DNA from: Thermohalobaculum sp039822785
GTDB lineage: Bacteria; Pseudomonadota; Alphaproteobacteria; Rhodobacterales; Rhodobacteraceae
NCBI GenBank assembly: GCA_039822785.1
Contig: JBCBMO010000003.1
Location: forward strand, 1 to 64,000
Direction of reading: 5' to 3'
DNA length: 64,000 bases
A program made the translations under genes and the position numbers. Below the pieces are notes generated by a model. That model saw only the letters and a list, made by a program, of their open reading frames with translations, was not told the origin of the DNA and ran no database searches. Shown piece by piece: positions 34,818 to 43,948 of the stretch (position 1 is its first letter; every line of letters starts with the position of its first letter).

Positions 34818-36257
34818 ATGGTCGGTTCCGTCGTCGGACACACCAGCCAAACCATTCAGCAGTACACCGCCGACGGCACCAAGGACCGGCCGACGGCAGA
34901 GGTCGACCGTAAGGAGAGCAAGAGCATCTTCGGCAAGTCGGTGTCCTACGACATCCGCACCGGCGCGAACCTGACCCGCGCACGCACCAGCTGGGCGGGC
35001 TTCAAGCGGCTGATGACCAACGTCTTCGACAAGCCCTGGGCCGCCACCCTGGGCAAGCTCAGCACCACCGCCATGGCCCGCAAGGAAGCACGCGAGGTCC
35101 GCCAGGCCGGCTACCAGCTCGACAAGACGGTGAACGACTTCGTCAGCAAGGCGGCGAGCGGCAAGACGGAGCACAGCTTCGAGACTGGCATGAAGCTCGA
35201 CGGGCTGAAGCAGCACGTCGATACGCTGAAGAAGGCGGGTTTTTCGGATCAGCAGATCCAGGCGCGCATCTCGCAGAACCTGAGCGAGTCCCTGGACAAG
35301 CTAAGGCAGGTCGACCCCGAGGGTTACAAAACCGCCGTCGAGCAGCTTGAGGTGACCTTCTGCTTGAAGATGACCCATGCCTACCGAACGGCACCCTTCA
35401 GTGAAGACGAGGCCAAGATCCTCAACAACTTGCGGCGCATGGGCATGGAAGGCCCAGATCCCGCAAAGGACTGCACGCGCATGCTTCTCCCTGCCTTCCG
35501 CACGGCGATCCTGCAGAACCACATTGACAGCGGCACGATGTCGACCGGGCGGATGCTAGGCATCGTCGACGCGACCTTTGGAAAGGGACAGCTCGAGAAG
35601 ATGTCTGGAGACCTGAGCATGCTTCAGAGCATGAGTGGTGAGATCGAGCCACAGAGCGCCGAGAGGATGATCGAGAGGTTTGACACCGCTGCCACACTTT
35701 ACCAGACGAAAGGGTATACGGCGGGCGATATTGCAGGCCACAGCATCGTCAGACAGGACAATCCCCAGGTTCACGCCGCCTTCGATAAATTCGCAAAAAG
35801 TGAGATGAACTTCGAGAACGTTGCTTGGCTGCGCGATCTATACCAAACCCAGACCAACAAGGATAATTTCAGCACGGATGAGTTGCGGGCCAAGGCAGAT
35901 CGGCTGATGGCCGGTATCGACAGCAGTGCGTCTGGTGTCGTCGATCGGAAATCGCTTTCGGGTACCGACAGCGAGGTCGGGTATACGCCGGGGTCGATCA
36001 ACGCAGGCTCGAGGGGTTCGAAGAACCTGATCAAGCAGATGAAGGACGTCATGAATCATGATGGCAATTACTCACTTAGCGATCTGCGAAACGATATCGA
36101 CACCATGAGCCGCGACCAACTCCTCTCACTGATCGACGCCCTTGGTGACCCGACCGATCCGCAAGCGAAGGTGAGCGGTATCGGGAGGGAGGCTCCTTCC
36201 AGGCAAGTCTACAAGAACGTTGGTGACACGGCTTCCCGCTTCGACGCCGCCAGGTGA
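34818..36257 (+). CDS. Putative secreted effector with an RGS-like segment
   Basis: 479 residues, preceded by a very strong AAAGGAGG site. No Sec signal. The N-terminus is Ser/Thr/Gln-rich (MVGSVVGHTSQTIQQYTADG), as in type III substrates. The body is helical. Residues about 316-380 (35763-35957) contain AAFDKFAKSE, then FENVAWL, then LRAKADRL and a Ser/Val/Asp run. This is the order and spacing of the first half of eukaryotic RGS domains (AFxxFLKSE-x-SEEN-x-x-FW ... LxxKAKKIY). The second half is not clearly recognisable. GC content falls to about half in places, unlike flanking genes, suggesting horizontal acquisition. The neighbouring CesT chaperone supports an effector role. Function is inferred, not shown. 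Confidence 0.75.
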   Translation: MVGSVVGHTSQTIQQYTADGTKDRPTAEVDRKESKSIFGKSVSYDIRTGANLTRARTSWAGFKRLMTNVFDKPWAATLGKLSTTAMARKEAREVRQAGYQLDKTVNDFVSKAASGKTEHSFETGMKLDGLKQHVDTLKKAGFSDQQIQARISQNLSESLDKLRQVDPEGYKTAVEQLEVTFCLKMTHAYRTAPFSEDEAKILNNLRRMGMEGPDPAKDCTRMLLPAFRTAILQNHIDSGTMSTGRMLGIVDATFGKGQLEKMSGDLSMLQSMSGEIEPQSAERMIERFDTAATLYQTKGYTAGDIAGHSIVRQDNPQVHAAFDKFAKSEMNFENVAWLRDLYQTQTNKDNFSTDELRAKADRLMAGIDSSASGVVDRKSLSGTDSEVGYTPGSINAGSRGSKNLIKQMKDVMNHDGNYSLSDLRNDIDTMSRDQLLSLIDALGDPTDPQAKVSGIGREAPSRQVYKNVGDTASRFDAAR

Positions 36258-36320
36258 GCCAAGTCGGATCTTGCGCCGCCCGCAAGCGCTGAGGCCGATC
36301 GCAAAAACCCTCGCTCCCGT

Positions 36321-36351
36321 GCCGCTTGCTGAGCAAGCGGCGCGTTTCTTT
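36321..36351 (+). terminator. Rho-independent terminator after the effector gene
   Basis: 9-bp stem GCCGCTTGC with TGA loop, followed by GCGTTTCTTT. It lies 63 bp after the effector stop and closes the chaperone-effector unit. Confidence 0.75.
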
Positions 36352-36365
36352 GCAGCTGCCCCTGG

Positions 36366-37562
36366 TCACCCGCCCTGGTGGGTGACGAAGTTGGGCGGGG
36401 CATCCTGCCAGGGGGCGCCGTTCAGGCCCAGCGCATAGCCCTCCTCGTAGAGCGCGCGCATGTAGACCTTGTCGAAGGGCTCCTGCGCCTCGAGGTCGAA
36501 GTCCTTCGGCACCCAGAGCACGTTGAAGTCCACCCCGTCGCGCTGCGTGATCGCGTAGATCTTGAACAGATCACCCGAGGCGGAGCCGCCGATCAGGCTC
36601 GATACGGCCTTGCCCGCGATGCTGAGGACGCCGAGATCGACCGGCTCATAGGGTTTCTCGATCGAGTTGTTCACGATCACATAGAGCGTCCGGTCGATCT
36701 CCAGGCCGAGGCTCCGGTCCACCTCACTGATCGGCAGTTCCGGGCTGAACATCATCACCTGCTGCGTGGCCCCGCCATCGACATGGAGCTCGTCGAGCTC
36801 CTCGCCCTCGCTGGTATTGGTGGGGATCACGACCGGCGGAAAGACCGCCGGGATCGCGGAGGAGGCACGCACCAAATCCCGGATCAGCGCAAGGGCATCC
36901 GGATGGCCGGTCTCGGCGATGGCGGTCACGTTCCAGATGACCGGGCGCGCCGCATCCAGGTTCGTGGTGCCGATCAACAGCACCCGGCCCTTGCGCGCCT
37001 CCTCAGCCAGCGCCGCGACGATCGCCTCGTCGATGAAGGTGTCGATCAGCGCGTTATAGGCGCTGGTGTCCGAGATCGAGGAGCCACCGCGCAGGGCCGC
37101 AAAGATCGCAGGCTCCAGCAGATCGTCGGTCGCATACTCGGTATAGAACTCCCGCAGCACGGCGTCGTACTCGGGCCCCAGGAAGGCGAAGAGGCCGATG
37201 ATGGCCCCGGTGCTGACGCCGCTGACCACGTCGAAGGACGGCCGGTCGCCCCGCTCAGACCAGCCCGCCAGCACGCCGGCGCCAAAGGCGCCATCGGCCC
37301 CGCCGCCCGAGAGCGCCAGACCGACCTCGGAGAAATTCTCCCGCGACGCGATATGGTCGGCATGCATCCGCTCGGCCCGCACGACCAGCTGCGCAAGCAC
37401 GTCGTCGCGCCCCTGCTCCCCGATCTCGTCGCCCCAGGAGCGCAGGTTCCCCGGGATGCCGTAGGGCGCGCCGCGGGCAATCTGGTCCTCGGGGATCGGC
37501 GAGCGCGATGCGGTGCTGCAGGCGCTCAGGAGGACCAGCGCCGCGAGGACGAGGCCCCTCAT
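36366..37562 (-). CDS. Patatin-like phospholipase, lipoprotein
   Basis: 398 residues. Lipoprotein signal with lipobox LLSAC (Cys15), so membrane-anchored and facing the periplasm. Patatin catalytic features are the oxyanion loop GGGADGAFGAG, the nucleophile elbow GVSTG and the aspartate in DGGAT (Ser/Asp dyad). Predicted acyl hydrolase on lipids. Its ATG overlaps the RND permease stop by 4 bp, so it is translated as the third gene of the efflux operon, an unusual partner for a drug pump. Confidence 0.9.
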   Translation of the reverse strand: MRGLVLAALVLLSACSTASRSPIPEDQIARGAPYGIPGNLRSWGDEIGEQGRDDVLAQLVVRAERMHADHIASRENFSEVGLALSGGGADGAFGAGVLAGWSERGDRPSFDVVSGVSTGAIIGLFAFLGPEYDAVLREFYTEYATDDLLEPAIFAALRGGSSISDTSAYNALIDTFIDEAIVAALAEEARKGRVLLIGTTNLDAARPVIWNVTAIAETGHPDALALIRDLVRASSAIPAVFPPVVIPTNTSEGEELDELHVDGGATQQVMMFSPELPISEVDRSLGLEIDRTLYVIVNNSIEKPYEPVDLGVLSIAGKAVSSLIGGSASGDLFKIYAITQRDGVDFNVLWVPKDFDLEAQEPFDKVYMRALYEEGYALGLNGAPWQDAPPNFVTHQGG

Positions 37563-40500
37563 GCCGGGCTCTCCGAGGCGCTCTCCATGGGTGCGGTCTC
37601 TGTTGGTGCTGCCGCCCTGCCGCGCTTGCGCATCAGGAAGCGATAGAGCGTGGGCACGAAGATCAGCGTGATGGGCGAGGCCACCAGCAGGCCCCCGATC
37701 ATGATCGTCGCCATCGGCTCGAACAGCGCGCCGCCACTATAGGCCATGGGGGCGAGACCGAAGATCGTCGTGAGCGAGGTCAGCATGATCGGCCGCGCCC
37801 GCGCCTGTGCCGCACTGATGATCGCCTCGTCCAACGACATGGTCTCATGGTCGATGTCGATCTGATTGATCAGCACGATGGCGTTGTTGATGATGATCCC
37901 CATCAGCGACATGAGCCCGAGCAGCGCGAAGAAGGAGAAGGGCTGGCCCATCAGGATCATCGAGTAGGGCGCGCCCAGCACGATGAGCGGGATCGTCAGG
38001 AAGGTAACGAAGGACCGCCGGATCGAGTTGAACTGGAAGACCAGCGCCGCCAGCATGACGGCCAGCGCGAAGGGCAAGTTCCCGCCGAGCTGCGACTGGA
38101 CATCGGTGTTGTCCTCGATCTCCCCGCCGATGAAGAACTCGTACTCCGGCCCCAAGCCCAGCGCCGCGATGGCGGGCTCCATGCGGGCATAGGTCTCCTC
38201 GGCGCTCAACGGATCGCTTCGCAGCGAGATCACGACGCGCCGTACCTGGTTCTCCCGCCGGATCTCGGAGTAGTCGAGCGTCGGCTCGAAGGTGGCCACC
38301 TGATCGACCGAGATCACCGACCCGCCGGTGGCGATCGACAGGTTCGCCAGATCCTCCACGCTGTCGCGGTCCGAGACGGTGGCGCGCATGACGATGGGGA
38401 TCTGCTCGTCATCCTCGCGGAACGTCGAGTACTGGGTGCCGGAAAAGTAGGCCTCCATCACCTCGCTGATGTCCTCCGAGGTGACCTCGTACTCGCGCGC
38501 CTTGTCCTGGGCGATGTCGACGATGACCTTGACGACCTTATCGCCCCAGTCGCTCTCGTTCTTGGTGATCTGGGGCAGGATCGACGCCGCCTCGGCCTGG
38601 AGCGAGGCTGCGGCCGCCATCAGCACCTCGGCATCGGGCCCGCTGATCTCGATGTCGACGATGCTGGACTCAGAGCCGCCCTGCGGCAGGCGCGTCACCC
38701 GAAAGCGTGCCTCGGGGAACTGCTCGATGAACACCCGGCGCGCCCGTTCGCCGGTGTCGATGGCCCCCTCCAGCGTCTGGGTGTTGACCTGGAAGAAGGC
38801 CACCGCGGGGTCCGCATCCTCGGGGTCCAGCCCCAGGTTGAAGCGCGGCCCGCCATCGCCGACGTAGACCGTGCTGTTCAGCACATCCGGGTTGATCTCC
38901 GGGTCGGTCAGCCAGTCCTGCACCCGAAGCGCCGTGGCCTCGGTCTCCGAGATCGCAGCGGATTTGGGCATATCCATGTAGATCAGGAAGTCTGCCCGCT
39001 CGCTGTAGGGGAACATCTCGGGCTTGAGCTTGGCGAATTGGGACGCGCTTAGGCCCACGACCACCAGCGTGGCAACCGTGATGGGCAGCCCGAAGGGCAG
39101 CAGACGGCGCAAGAGCCCGCCGTACATCCCGATGAGGCTGAAGCGCCCGCGCGGCTTCGGCGTCGTCTCCACCTTGGGCCGCAGGATACGCACGCAGAGA
39201 AACGGCAGCACATAAAGCGCTGTGATCCAGGAGCCCATCAGCATCGCCGCGACGACCGCGCCGAGCGAGTAAGAGAACTCCCCCTCGGTCCCGTCGATCA
39301 GCAGCATGGGGATAAAGGCGGAGACCGTGGTGATCGAGGCCACGCCGAGCGGGATCAGATACTGCGCCCCCGCGACCTTCGCCGCTTCCTCCGGCGGCAC
39401 GCCGCGGCGCATGCGCCCTTCGATATCCTCCACCACCACCAGGCCGTTATCGACCAACAGGCCAAGCGAGATGATGACCGCGGCGATCGACACCTTCTCG
39501 ATGTCCACGCCCAGCGAGGGCATGGCGGCAAGCGCGAAGCAGATCGTGAAGGGCACGATCGCGCTGATGACCAGCGCCGATCGGAACCCCAGGAAGGCGA
39601 GCATCACCAGGAAGACCACGGCAAAGGTCTGGCCGACGTTCTGCAGCGCGCCGTTCACCGACTCGGTGACGTTGCGCTCCTGGAAGGTCGAGATGTTGAA
39701 GCTCACGCCGATGGGCTGGCTGTTCTCGAAACTCTGGATCGCGACCAGCAATCGCTCGCCCAGGTCCTGAATGTCGGTACCGTCCGACATCTCGATGGCC
39801 GCAACGATGGCGGGCTCCCCGTTGTAGAAGACAGGCTTCTCCTTGGGGTCGACATAGCCGCGGCGCACCTGCATCAGATCCGCCAGCCGCACATAGCCGG
39901 ACAGGCCCGTGACCTTGGTCAGCACGCCGCGGATCTCGTCGACATCCTCCAGATCGCCGTTCGCCTCCAGCACGATCTTGGTGCCGCCGGCATCGATCTC
40001 GCCCGCGGGCAGGATAACGTTTTGCGCCGACAGATCGTCCAGCAACTGCTGCATCTGCACGTTGATCGAGGCGAGCTTCGCCGTGTCGACCTCCAGCCAG
40101 ACGCGCTCGTCCTGTTGCCCGTAGAAGCTGAGCTTGCTGATGCCGTCGACGCGGAACATCGCGGTGCGAAAATCCTCCGCGATGTCGTCGAGCTCGGCGA
40201 GCGTGAAGCCGTCCCCCGTGATCGCCACCGTCGCGATGGAGACGTCGCCGTAGTCGGTGTTCACCATGACCTCGGAGGTGCCCTCGGGCAGCTCCGGATG
40301 GACTTCTTGCATCTTGTTGCGCAGGTCCTCCCAGGCGTCCTCGATGCTCTCCGTCGATACCTCGTCGTAGAGGATGACTTTGATGAGCGCCTGGCCCGAG
40401 GTGATGATGGTCTCGATGTCCTCGACCTCACCGATCTCGCGGATCTTCCGCTCCATCGGGATCGCGATCAGGTCCTCGACCCGGGTGGGCGACATCCCCT

Positions 40501-40657
40501 CGAATTCCGCCAGCACGACCGCGGTGCGGATCGTGATCGCCGGGTCCTCGCGCTTGGGCAGCGACGTATAGGAGGCGATACCGAAGGCCAGGATCCCCAG
40601 CATCGCCAGGATCGTGAACCGCGACTTCTCCAGTCCGAAGCGTGTCAGGAAGTCCAT
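37559..40657 (-). CDS. RND-family efflux permease
   Basis: 1032 residues, full length, with 12 predicted membrane helices and two large periplasmic loops (HAE/AcrB-like). The TM4 proton-relay region reads GLLVDNGLVVVEDI, keeping the first Asp of AcrB's pair but with Asn in place of the second. In TM10 the AcrB Lys940 position reads GIIINNAIVLIN, so the lysine is replaced. Both are seen in a subgroup of RND pumps. Strong GAAGGAGGAA site. Partners are the upstream adaptor and the downstream patatin lipoprotein; no outer-membrane channel gene is adjacent. Confidence 0.94.
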   Translation of the reverse strand: MDFLTRFGLEKSRFTILAMLGILAFGIASYTSLPKREDPAITIRTAVVLAEFEGMSPTRVEDLIAIPMERKIREIGEVEDIETIITSGQALIKVILYDEVSTESIEDAWEDLRNKMQEVHPELPEGTSEVMVNTDYGDVSIATVAITGDGFTLAELDDIAEDFRTAMFRVDGISKLSFYGQQDERVWLEVDTAKLASINVQMQQLLDDLSAQNVILPAGEIDAGGTKIVLEANGDLEDVDEIRGVLTKVTGLSGYVRLADLMQVRRGYVDPKEKPVFYNGEPAIVAAIEMSDGTDIQDLGERLLVAIQSFENSQPIGVSFNISTFQERNVTESVNGALQNVGQTFAVVFLVMLAFLGFRSALVISAIVPFTICFALAAMPSLGVDIEKVSIAAVIISLGLLVDNGLVVVEDIEGRMRRGVPPEEAAKVAGAQYLIPLGVASITTVSAFIPMLLIDGTEGEFSYSLGAVVAAMLMGSWITALYVLPFLCVRILRPKVETTPKPRGRFSLIGMYGGLLRRLLPFGLPITVATLVVVGLSASQFAKLKPEMFPYSERADFLIYMDMPKSAAISETEATALRVQDWLTDPEINPDVLNSTVYVGDGGPRFNLGLDPEDADPAVAFFQVNTQTLEGAIDTGERARRVFIEQFPEARFRVTRLPQGGSESSIVDIEISGPDAEVLMAAAASLQAEAASILPQITKNESDWGDKVVKVIVDIAQDKAREYEVTSEDISEVMEAYFSGTQYSTFREDDEQIPIVMRATVSDRDSVEDLANLSIATGGSVISVDQVATFEPTLDYSEIRRENQVRRVVISLRSDPLSAEETYARMEPAIAALGLGPEYEFFIGGEIEDNTDVQSQLGGNLPFALAVMLAALVFQFNSIRRSFVTFLTIPLIVLGAPYSMILMGQPFSFFALLGLMSLMGIIINNAIVLINQIDIDHETMSLDEAIISAAQARARPIMLTSLTTIFGLAPMAYSGGALFEPMATIMIGGLLVASPITLIFVPTLYRFLMRKRGRAAAPTETAPMESASESPA

Positions 40658-40677
40658 GGTCGTTCCTCCTTCAGGCT

Positions 40678-41850
40678 TCAGCCTTCGTTCTCGATCAGCT
40701 TGACTTCCATGCCCTCGCGCAGGAACGCGACGCCCTTGGTGGCCACGCGTTCACCGGGCTCGAGCCCTTCGATGATGAGCAGTTGGTTGCCCCTGAGACC
40801 CGCCATGGTGACGATCCGGCGGGTCACCGTGCTGGTCGCTGGGTCGTAGACATAGACCGGCAGCGGGGTGATCGCGTCAGGCCCCGAGCCCTGTGGGATC
40901 TGCCCCTCGGGGATCGCGGCGGTGATCGGGATCAGGAAGCCCTGGTCCGCCGGCACCTCGAACTCGAAGGCGACCTCGACCGACATGCCCGATTTGATGA
41001 TGGGGTGGGTCTCCTCCAGCGTCACCGTCACCGGGAAGGACGACACCGTATCGGCGCGCTCGCCAAGTTCCGTCACCACCGCACCCAGCACGATCGTGGG
41101 ATCGTCCGCCAGGCGCACACTGGCGGGGGTACCCACCACCAGACGCGAGGCAACGTCGAAGCTGACCGAGAAGTCGACCTCGAAGTCGTCCTCCTCGTAG
41201 ATCGTCAGGATCGTCTCGCCGGAGGAGACGGTGGCGAAGCTGTCGACCTCCACCGCACTGATGATCCCGTCGAAGGGCGCGGTCAGGACCGTGTCCTCCA
41301 GATCCTCCTGCGCCTCCGCCAGGTCCTGCTGGTTCTGGCGTAGCTGCGCCTCCAGCTCGCGCACCTCGGTCAGGTCCTCGTCGCGGCGTACCTTGGTGAC
41401 GGTGCCCGAGGCGAAGAGCGTCTCCGAGCGGGCTAGATCGTCCTCCGCCTGCGCCAGCGTCGCCTTGGTCTGGTCGATGGCCGCCTCGCGGTTCTCCACT
41501 GTCGTGCGGAACTGCGCACTGTCCAACGTCGCGAGCGTCTGCCCGTCAGTGATCCGTTGGCCCACCGACAGGTCGATCTTCTGCAGCCGGCCGCTGACCT
41601 CGAACGACAGAACGTTGACCTCGCCTGGCTCCATCACGCCTGGATATCGCCGCACGGTCGTATCGCTTGTCTCCTCGACCGTTACCGTGACCAGGCCACG
41701 GATCGGTGGGGGGACCGGTTCCTCCTTCTCCTCGGGGATGCAACCGGCGGTCAGCCCCGCCAGCACCATCACGGCGCCCCAAGGCGCCCATCGCGCACGC
41801 CACGGCGCACGCACTTCTTCCGTTCCGAGGGCTCCGATCGAGTTCGGCAT
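40678..41850 (-). CDS. RND efflux periplasmic adaptor (membrane fusion protein), probable lipoprotein
   Basis: 390 residues. N-terminal hydrophobic stretch ending in the lipobox-like LTAGC (about residue 37), then the MFP plan: beta-barrel strand and lipoyl half-motif (VLSFEVSGRLQKIDLSVGQRITDGQTLATLD), a coiled-coil hairpin (about 120-190), second lipoyl half (TVLTAPFDGIISAVEVDSFATVSSGETILTI) and C-terminal barrel. Bridges the RND pump to an outer-membrane channel. The ATG at 41850 follows GGGAG. First gene of the operon, divergent from an AraC regulator. Confidence 0.92.
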   Translation of the reverse strand: MPNSIGALGTEEVRAPWRARWAPWGAVMVLAGLTAGCIPEEKEEPVPPPIRGLVTVTVEETSDTTVRRYPGVMEPGEVNVLSFEVSGRLQKIDLSVGQRITDGQTLATLDSAQFRTTVENREAAIDQTKATLAQAEDDLARSETLFASGTVTKVRRDEDLTEVRELEAQLRQNQQDLAEAQEDLEDTVLTAPFDGIISAVEVDSFATVSSGETILTIYEEDDFEVDFSVSFDVASRLVVGTPASVRLADDPTIVLGAVVTELGERADTVSSFPVTVTLEETHPIIKSGMSVEVAFEFEVPADQGFLIPITAAIPEGQIPQGSGPDAITPLPVYVYDPATSTVTRRIVTMAGLRGNQLLIIEGLEPGERVATKGVAFLREGMEVKLIENEG

Positions 41851-42038
41851 AGCGACGCTCCCAGGTCCTGCCCGGCCGTGCCAACGACCGAACCGATGAT
41901 TGGCCCCCTTCAATCGTCGCTCGGGATCCTTAGCCGATCTCCTATATGGTACTGGCGGAGACTTGCTGCCCTTGTCGCGATCGTTAAGAAACCAAACCTA
42001 TGCGGTTGTAGGAAGGACCAGGGGGAACGAACAGGACA

Positions 42039-43079
42039 GTGCGGGATACAGACCGGACAGAAGACGACAACCTCGGGGCGACGCATATCGACATCCCTTC
42101 CGCGACGGTCAGCTTCGCGCTGTCGCAGGGGATGACGATGGCGGAGATCGAGACCGCTACCGGACTTCATGGTCCGAGCCTCGGCGACCCCGCCGCGCGG
42201 CTGCCCGCCGATATTCCCCCGCGGCTCTGGCAGGCCCTCGAAGGCCGCTCCGACGGCTCCGTCGCCCTGACGGTGGAGGCGGCGCGATCCCTCCCCCTCT
42301 CGGCCCTCGGCGGGCTGGTGCATGGCCTGCAGTATGCGGCCGTCCTGCACGACGCGCTCGAGTTCATGATGCGCCACAGCCGGGTGCTGGCGGACCGACT
42401 TAAGCTTAATATTCAATCGGGTAGCACCGAGACCGCCTTCATCGGCGCCCATCCTGCCGATGCCATCGACGGCGGTCGCATGTCGGAAGTGGGTATGTTC
42501 CTGATGATCCGCGTCGTGCGCGAGGTGCTGCAGCAGCGACGTGCGATCCGGCGTATCGAGATCGCCGGCTCGCCCCTCGGCCCGATCAGCGACTATGCGA
42601 ACTTCCTGCGCGTCCCCGTCGCCTTCGACAAGCCGCGCCGGCAGATCATTTTCGACACCCAGGCGCTCGACACGCCCGTGCCCGGCGGCAACGCGGCCCT
42701 CTTCGCCTTCGCGGATCGCCACTTCGCGGCGCTACGGCGACGGATCGACGCGCAGAACCAGGTCCCGGCCTTCCTGCGCCTCGCCCGCGCCATCGCCGAC
42801 GGGGGTGCAAGCGGCGATTACCGGGTCTCGGCCGCCGTCATTCGCGCCGACATGAGCCCCCGCGCCGCCCAACGCGTGGCCGCGCGGGCGGGCACCTCGC
42901 TGCAGGACATGATCGAGGAAGCCCGTCGCGCGAACGCCGAAGCCTTCCTGTCCGATCCCACCATCACCATCGAAACGGTGGCGACGATGCTGGGCTACTC
43001 CGACGACCGGGCCTTCCGCCGGGCCTTCAAGCGCTGGACCGGAACAAGCCCCTCGGACTACCGCGCGACCTACCGCTGA
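42039..43079 (+). CDS. AraC-family transcriptional regulator (OruR/ArgR-like N-domain)
   Basis: 346 residues. A large N-terminal domain of the PF12625 type is followed by a C-terminal AraC DNA-binding domain with two helix-turn-helix motifs (RVSAAVIRADMSPRAAQRVAARAGTSL; ITIETVATMLGYSDDRAFRRAFKRWTGTSPSDYR). GTG start at 42039. It is divergent from the RND operon over 188 bp and is its likely regulator. Effector unknown. Confidence 0.88.
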   Translation: MRDTDRTEDDNLGATHIDIPSATVSFALSQGMTMAEIETATGLHGPSLGDPAARLPADIPPRLWQALEGRSDGSVALTVEAARSLPLSALGGLVHGLQYAAVLHDALEFMMRHSRVLADRLKLNIQSGSTETAFIGAHPADAIDGGRMSEVGMFLMIRVVREVLQQRRAIRRIEIAGSPLGPISDYANFLRVPVAFDKPRRQIIFDTQALDTPVPGGNAALFAFADRHFAALRRRIDAQNQVPAFLRLARAIADGGASGDYRVSAAVIRADMSPRAAQRVAARAGTSLQDMIEEARRANAEAFLSDPTITIETVATMLGYSDDRAFRRAFKRWTGTSPSDYRATYR

Positions 43080-43200
43080 CGCCCCAGCCTGTCGGCTTCT
43101 GTCCGTTTGAGGGTTGCGGCGGTCCTTCGCCAAGGCCCTGCCTCTGCGTAGCGTCTTGTCATGCCACTCTCGTCTGTCCCTCGTAGAAAGGCTCGACACG

Positions 43201-43578
43201 ATGACGCTGACCAACCCTTCGCCCAGACGATCCCATCGCCCGATGTTCGGTACCTTGATCGCCACCGCAGCGGTCGCCGGTGCCCTCCTGCTCGCCACGA
43301 CCGCGCTGGCCACAGCGCAAGAGCGGGCGCCTGCCCTCGATGAGCCGATCGTGCTCGCCGAGGTCACCTGCAAGGAAATCATGATACAGGATGGCAGCGA
43401 CCGGGACCGCTCGATCTCCTTTCTGCAGGGGTTCGTCATGGCGGGCATCGGCACGGCCGAGATGACGGTCAACGACCTGATCGATGCCGAGACCGCCTTC
43501 TACGATCTCTGCCTCGACAGCCCCCAGGCCTCCGCGTTGGAGATCATGGGCACCGTGACAGGGCCGGCCGATGAGTGA
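43201..43578 (+). CDS. HdeA/HdeB-like periplasmic acid-stress chaperone
   Basis: 125 residues. Signal peptide (SHRPMFGTLIATAAVAGALLLATTALATAQ), then a ~85-residue helical mature part with two cysteines in the HdeA arrangement: VTCKEIM near the start and DLCLDSPQASALEIM near the end, separated by FLQGFVMAGIG. In HdeA these cysteines form a disulfide. The length fits. Its stop overlaps the next gene by 8 bp. SD is weak (GAAAGG, 11 bases upstream). Confidence 0.72.
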   Translation: MTLTNPSPRRSHRPMFGTLIATAAVAGALLLATTALATAQERAPALDEPIVLAEVTCKEIMIQDGSDRDRSISFLQGFVMAGIGTAEMTVNDLIDAETAFYDLCLDSPQASALEIMGTVTGPADE

Positions 43579-43933
43579 CGATCTCATCAATCGACCGACC
43601 CGCCGCGGCGTGCTCGGGGCCCTCTGCGCGCTGGTCTGCACCCCCGCCGCAGCCGGCCTGCCATGGCAACCGGCCACGCCAGCCGACACCTCGGCATCGC
43701 CTGCCTGGGAGAAGAGCGAGCGCCACCCCGACGACGCCCCTGGGCAGGAGCCGGACATCGTGGTCGCCCAGCGCCGGCCCCCCGGCGGCGTGCGGGCGCG
43801 CCGCGGCCCGGCCCGCTACCGCCGCCGATCCACGGCCTTCCGCCGCCGCCGGGCGCGTGCGCACGCCGCCTTCAGGCACCGCCACCATCACGGCCGTCGC
43901 CCGCCCCCCTTTCCACCGCCCCCCGGGTGGTAG
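43571..43933 (+). CDS. Tat-exported Arg/His-rich small protein
   Basis: 120 residues. The N-terminus carries a Tat-type signal (TRRGVLGALCALVCTPAAAGL). The mature part is short and low-complexity, with an acidic stretch and then a very basic Arg/Ala and His-rich C-terminus (FRHRHHHGRRPPPFPPPPGW) that could bind metal or nucleic acid. No family recognised. Coding is supported by the Tat signal and the 8-bp overlap with the HdeA-like gene; because the second half is compositionally extreme, confidence is moderate. Confidence 0.55.
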   Translation: MSDDLINRPTRRGVLGALCALVCTPAAAGLPWQPATPADTSASPAWEKSERHPDDAPGQEPDIVVAQRRPPGGVRARRGPARYRRRSTAFRRRRARAHAAFRHRHHHGRRPPPFPPPPGW

Positions 43934-43948
43934 GCACGAACTTAGGGG

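Noticed and set aside
33205..37562. A type III secretion apparatus around the chaperone/effector pair
   Set aside because: Neighbours are sugar-nucleotide enzymes and a patatin lipoprotein. No injectisome, needle or ATPase component is visible within 64 kb.
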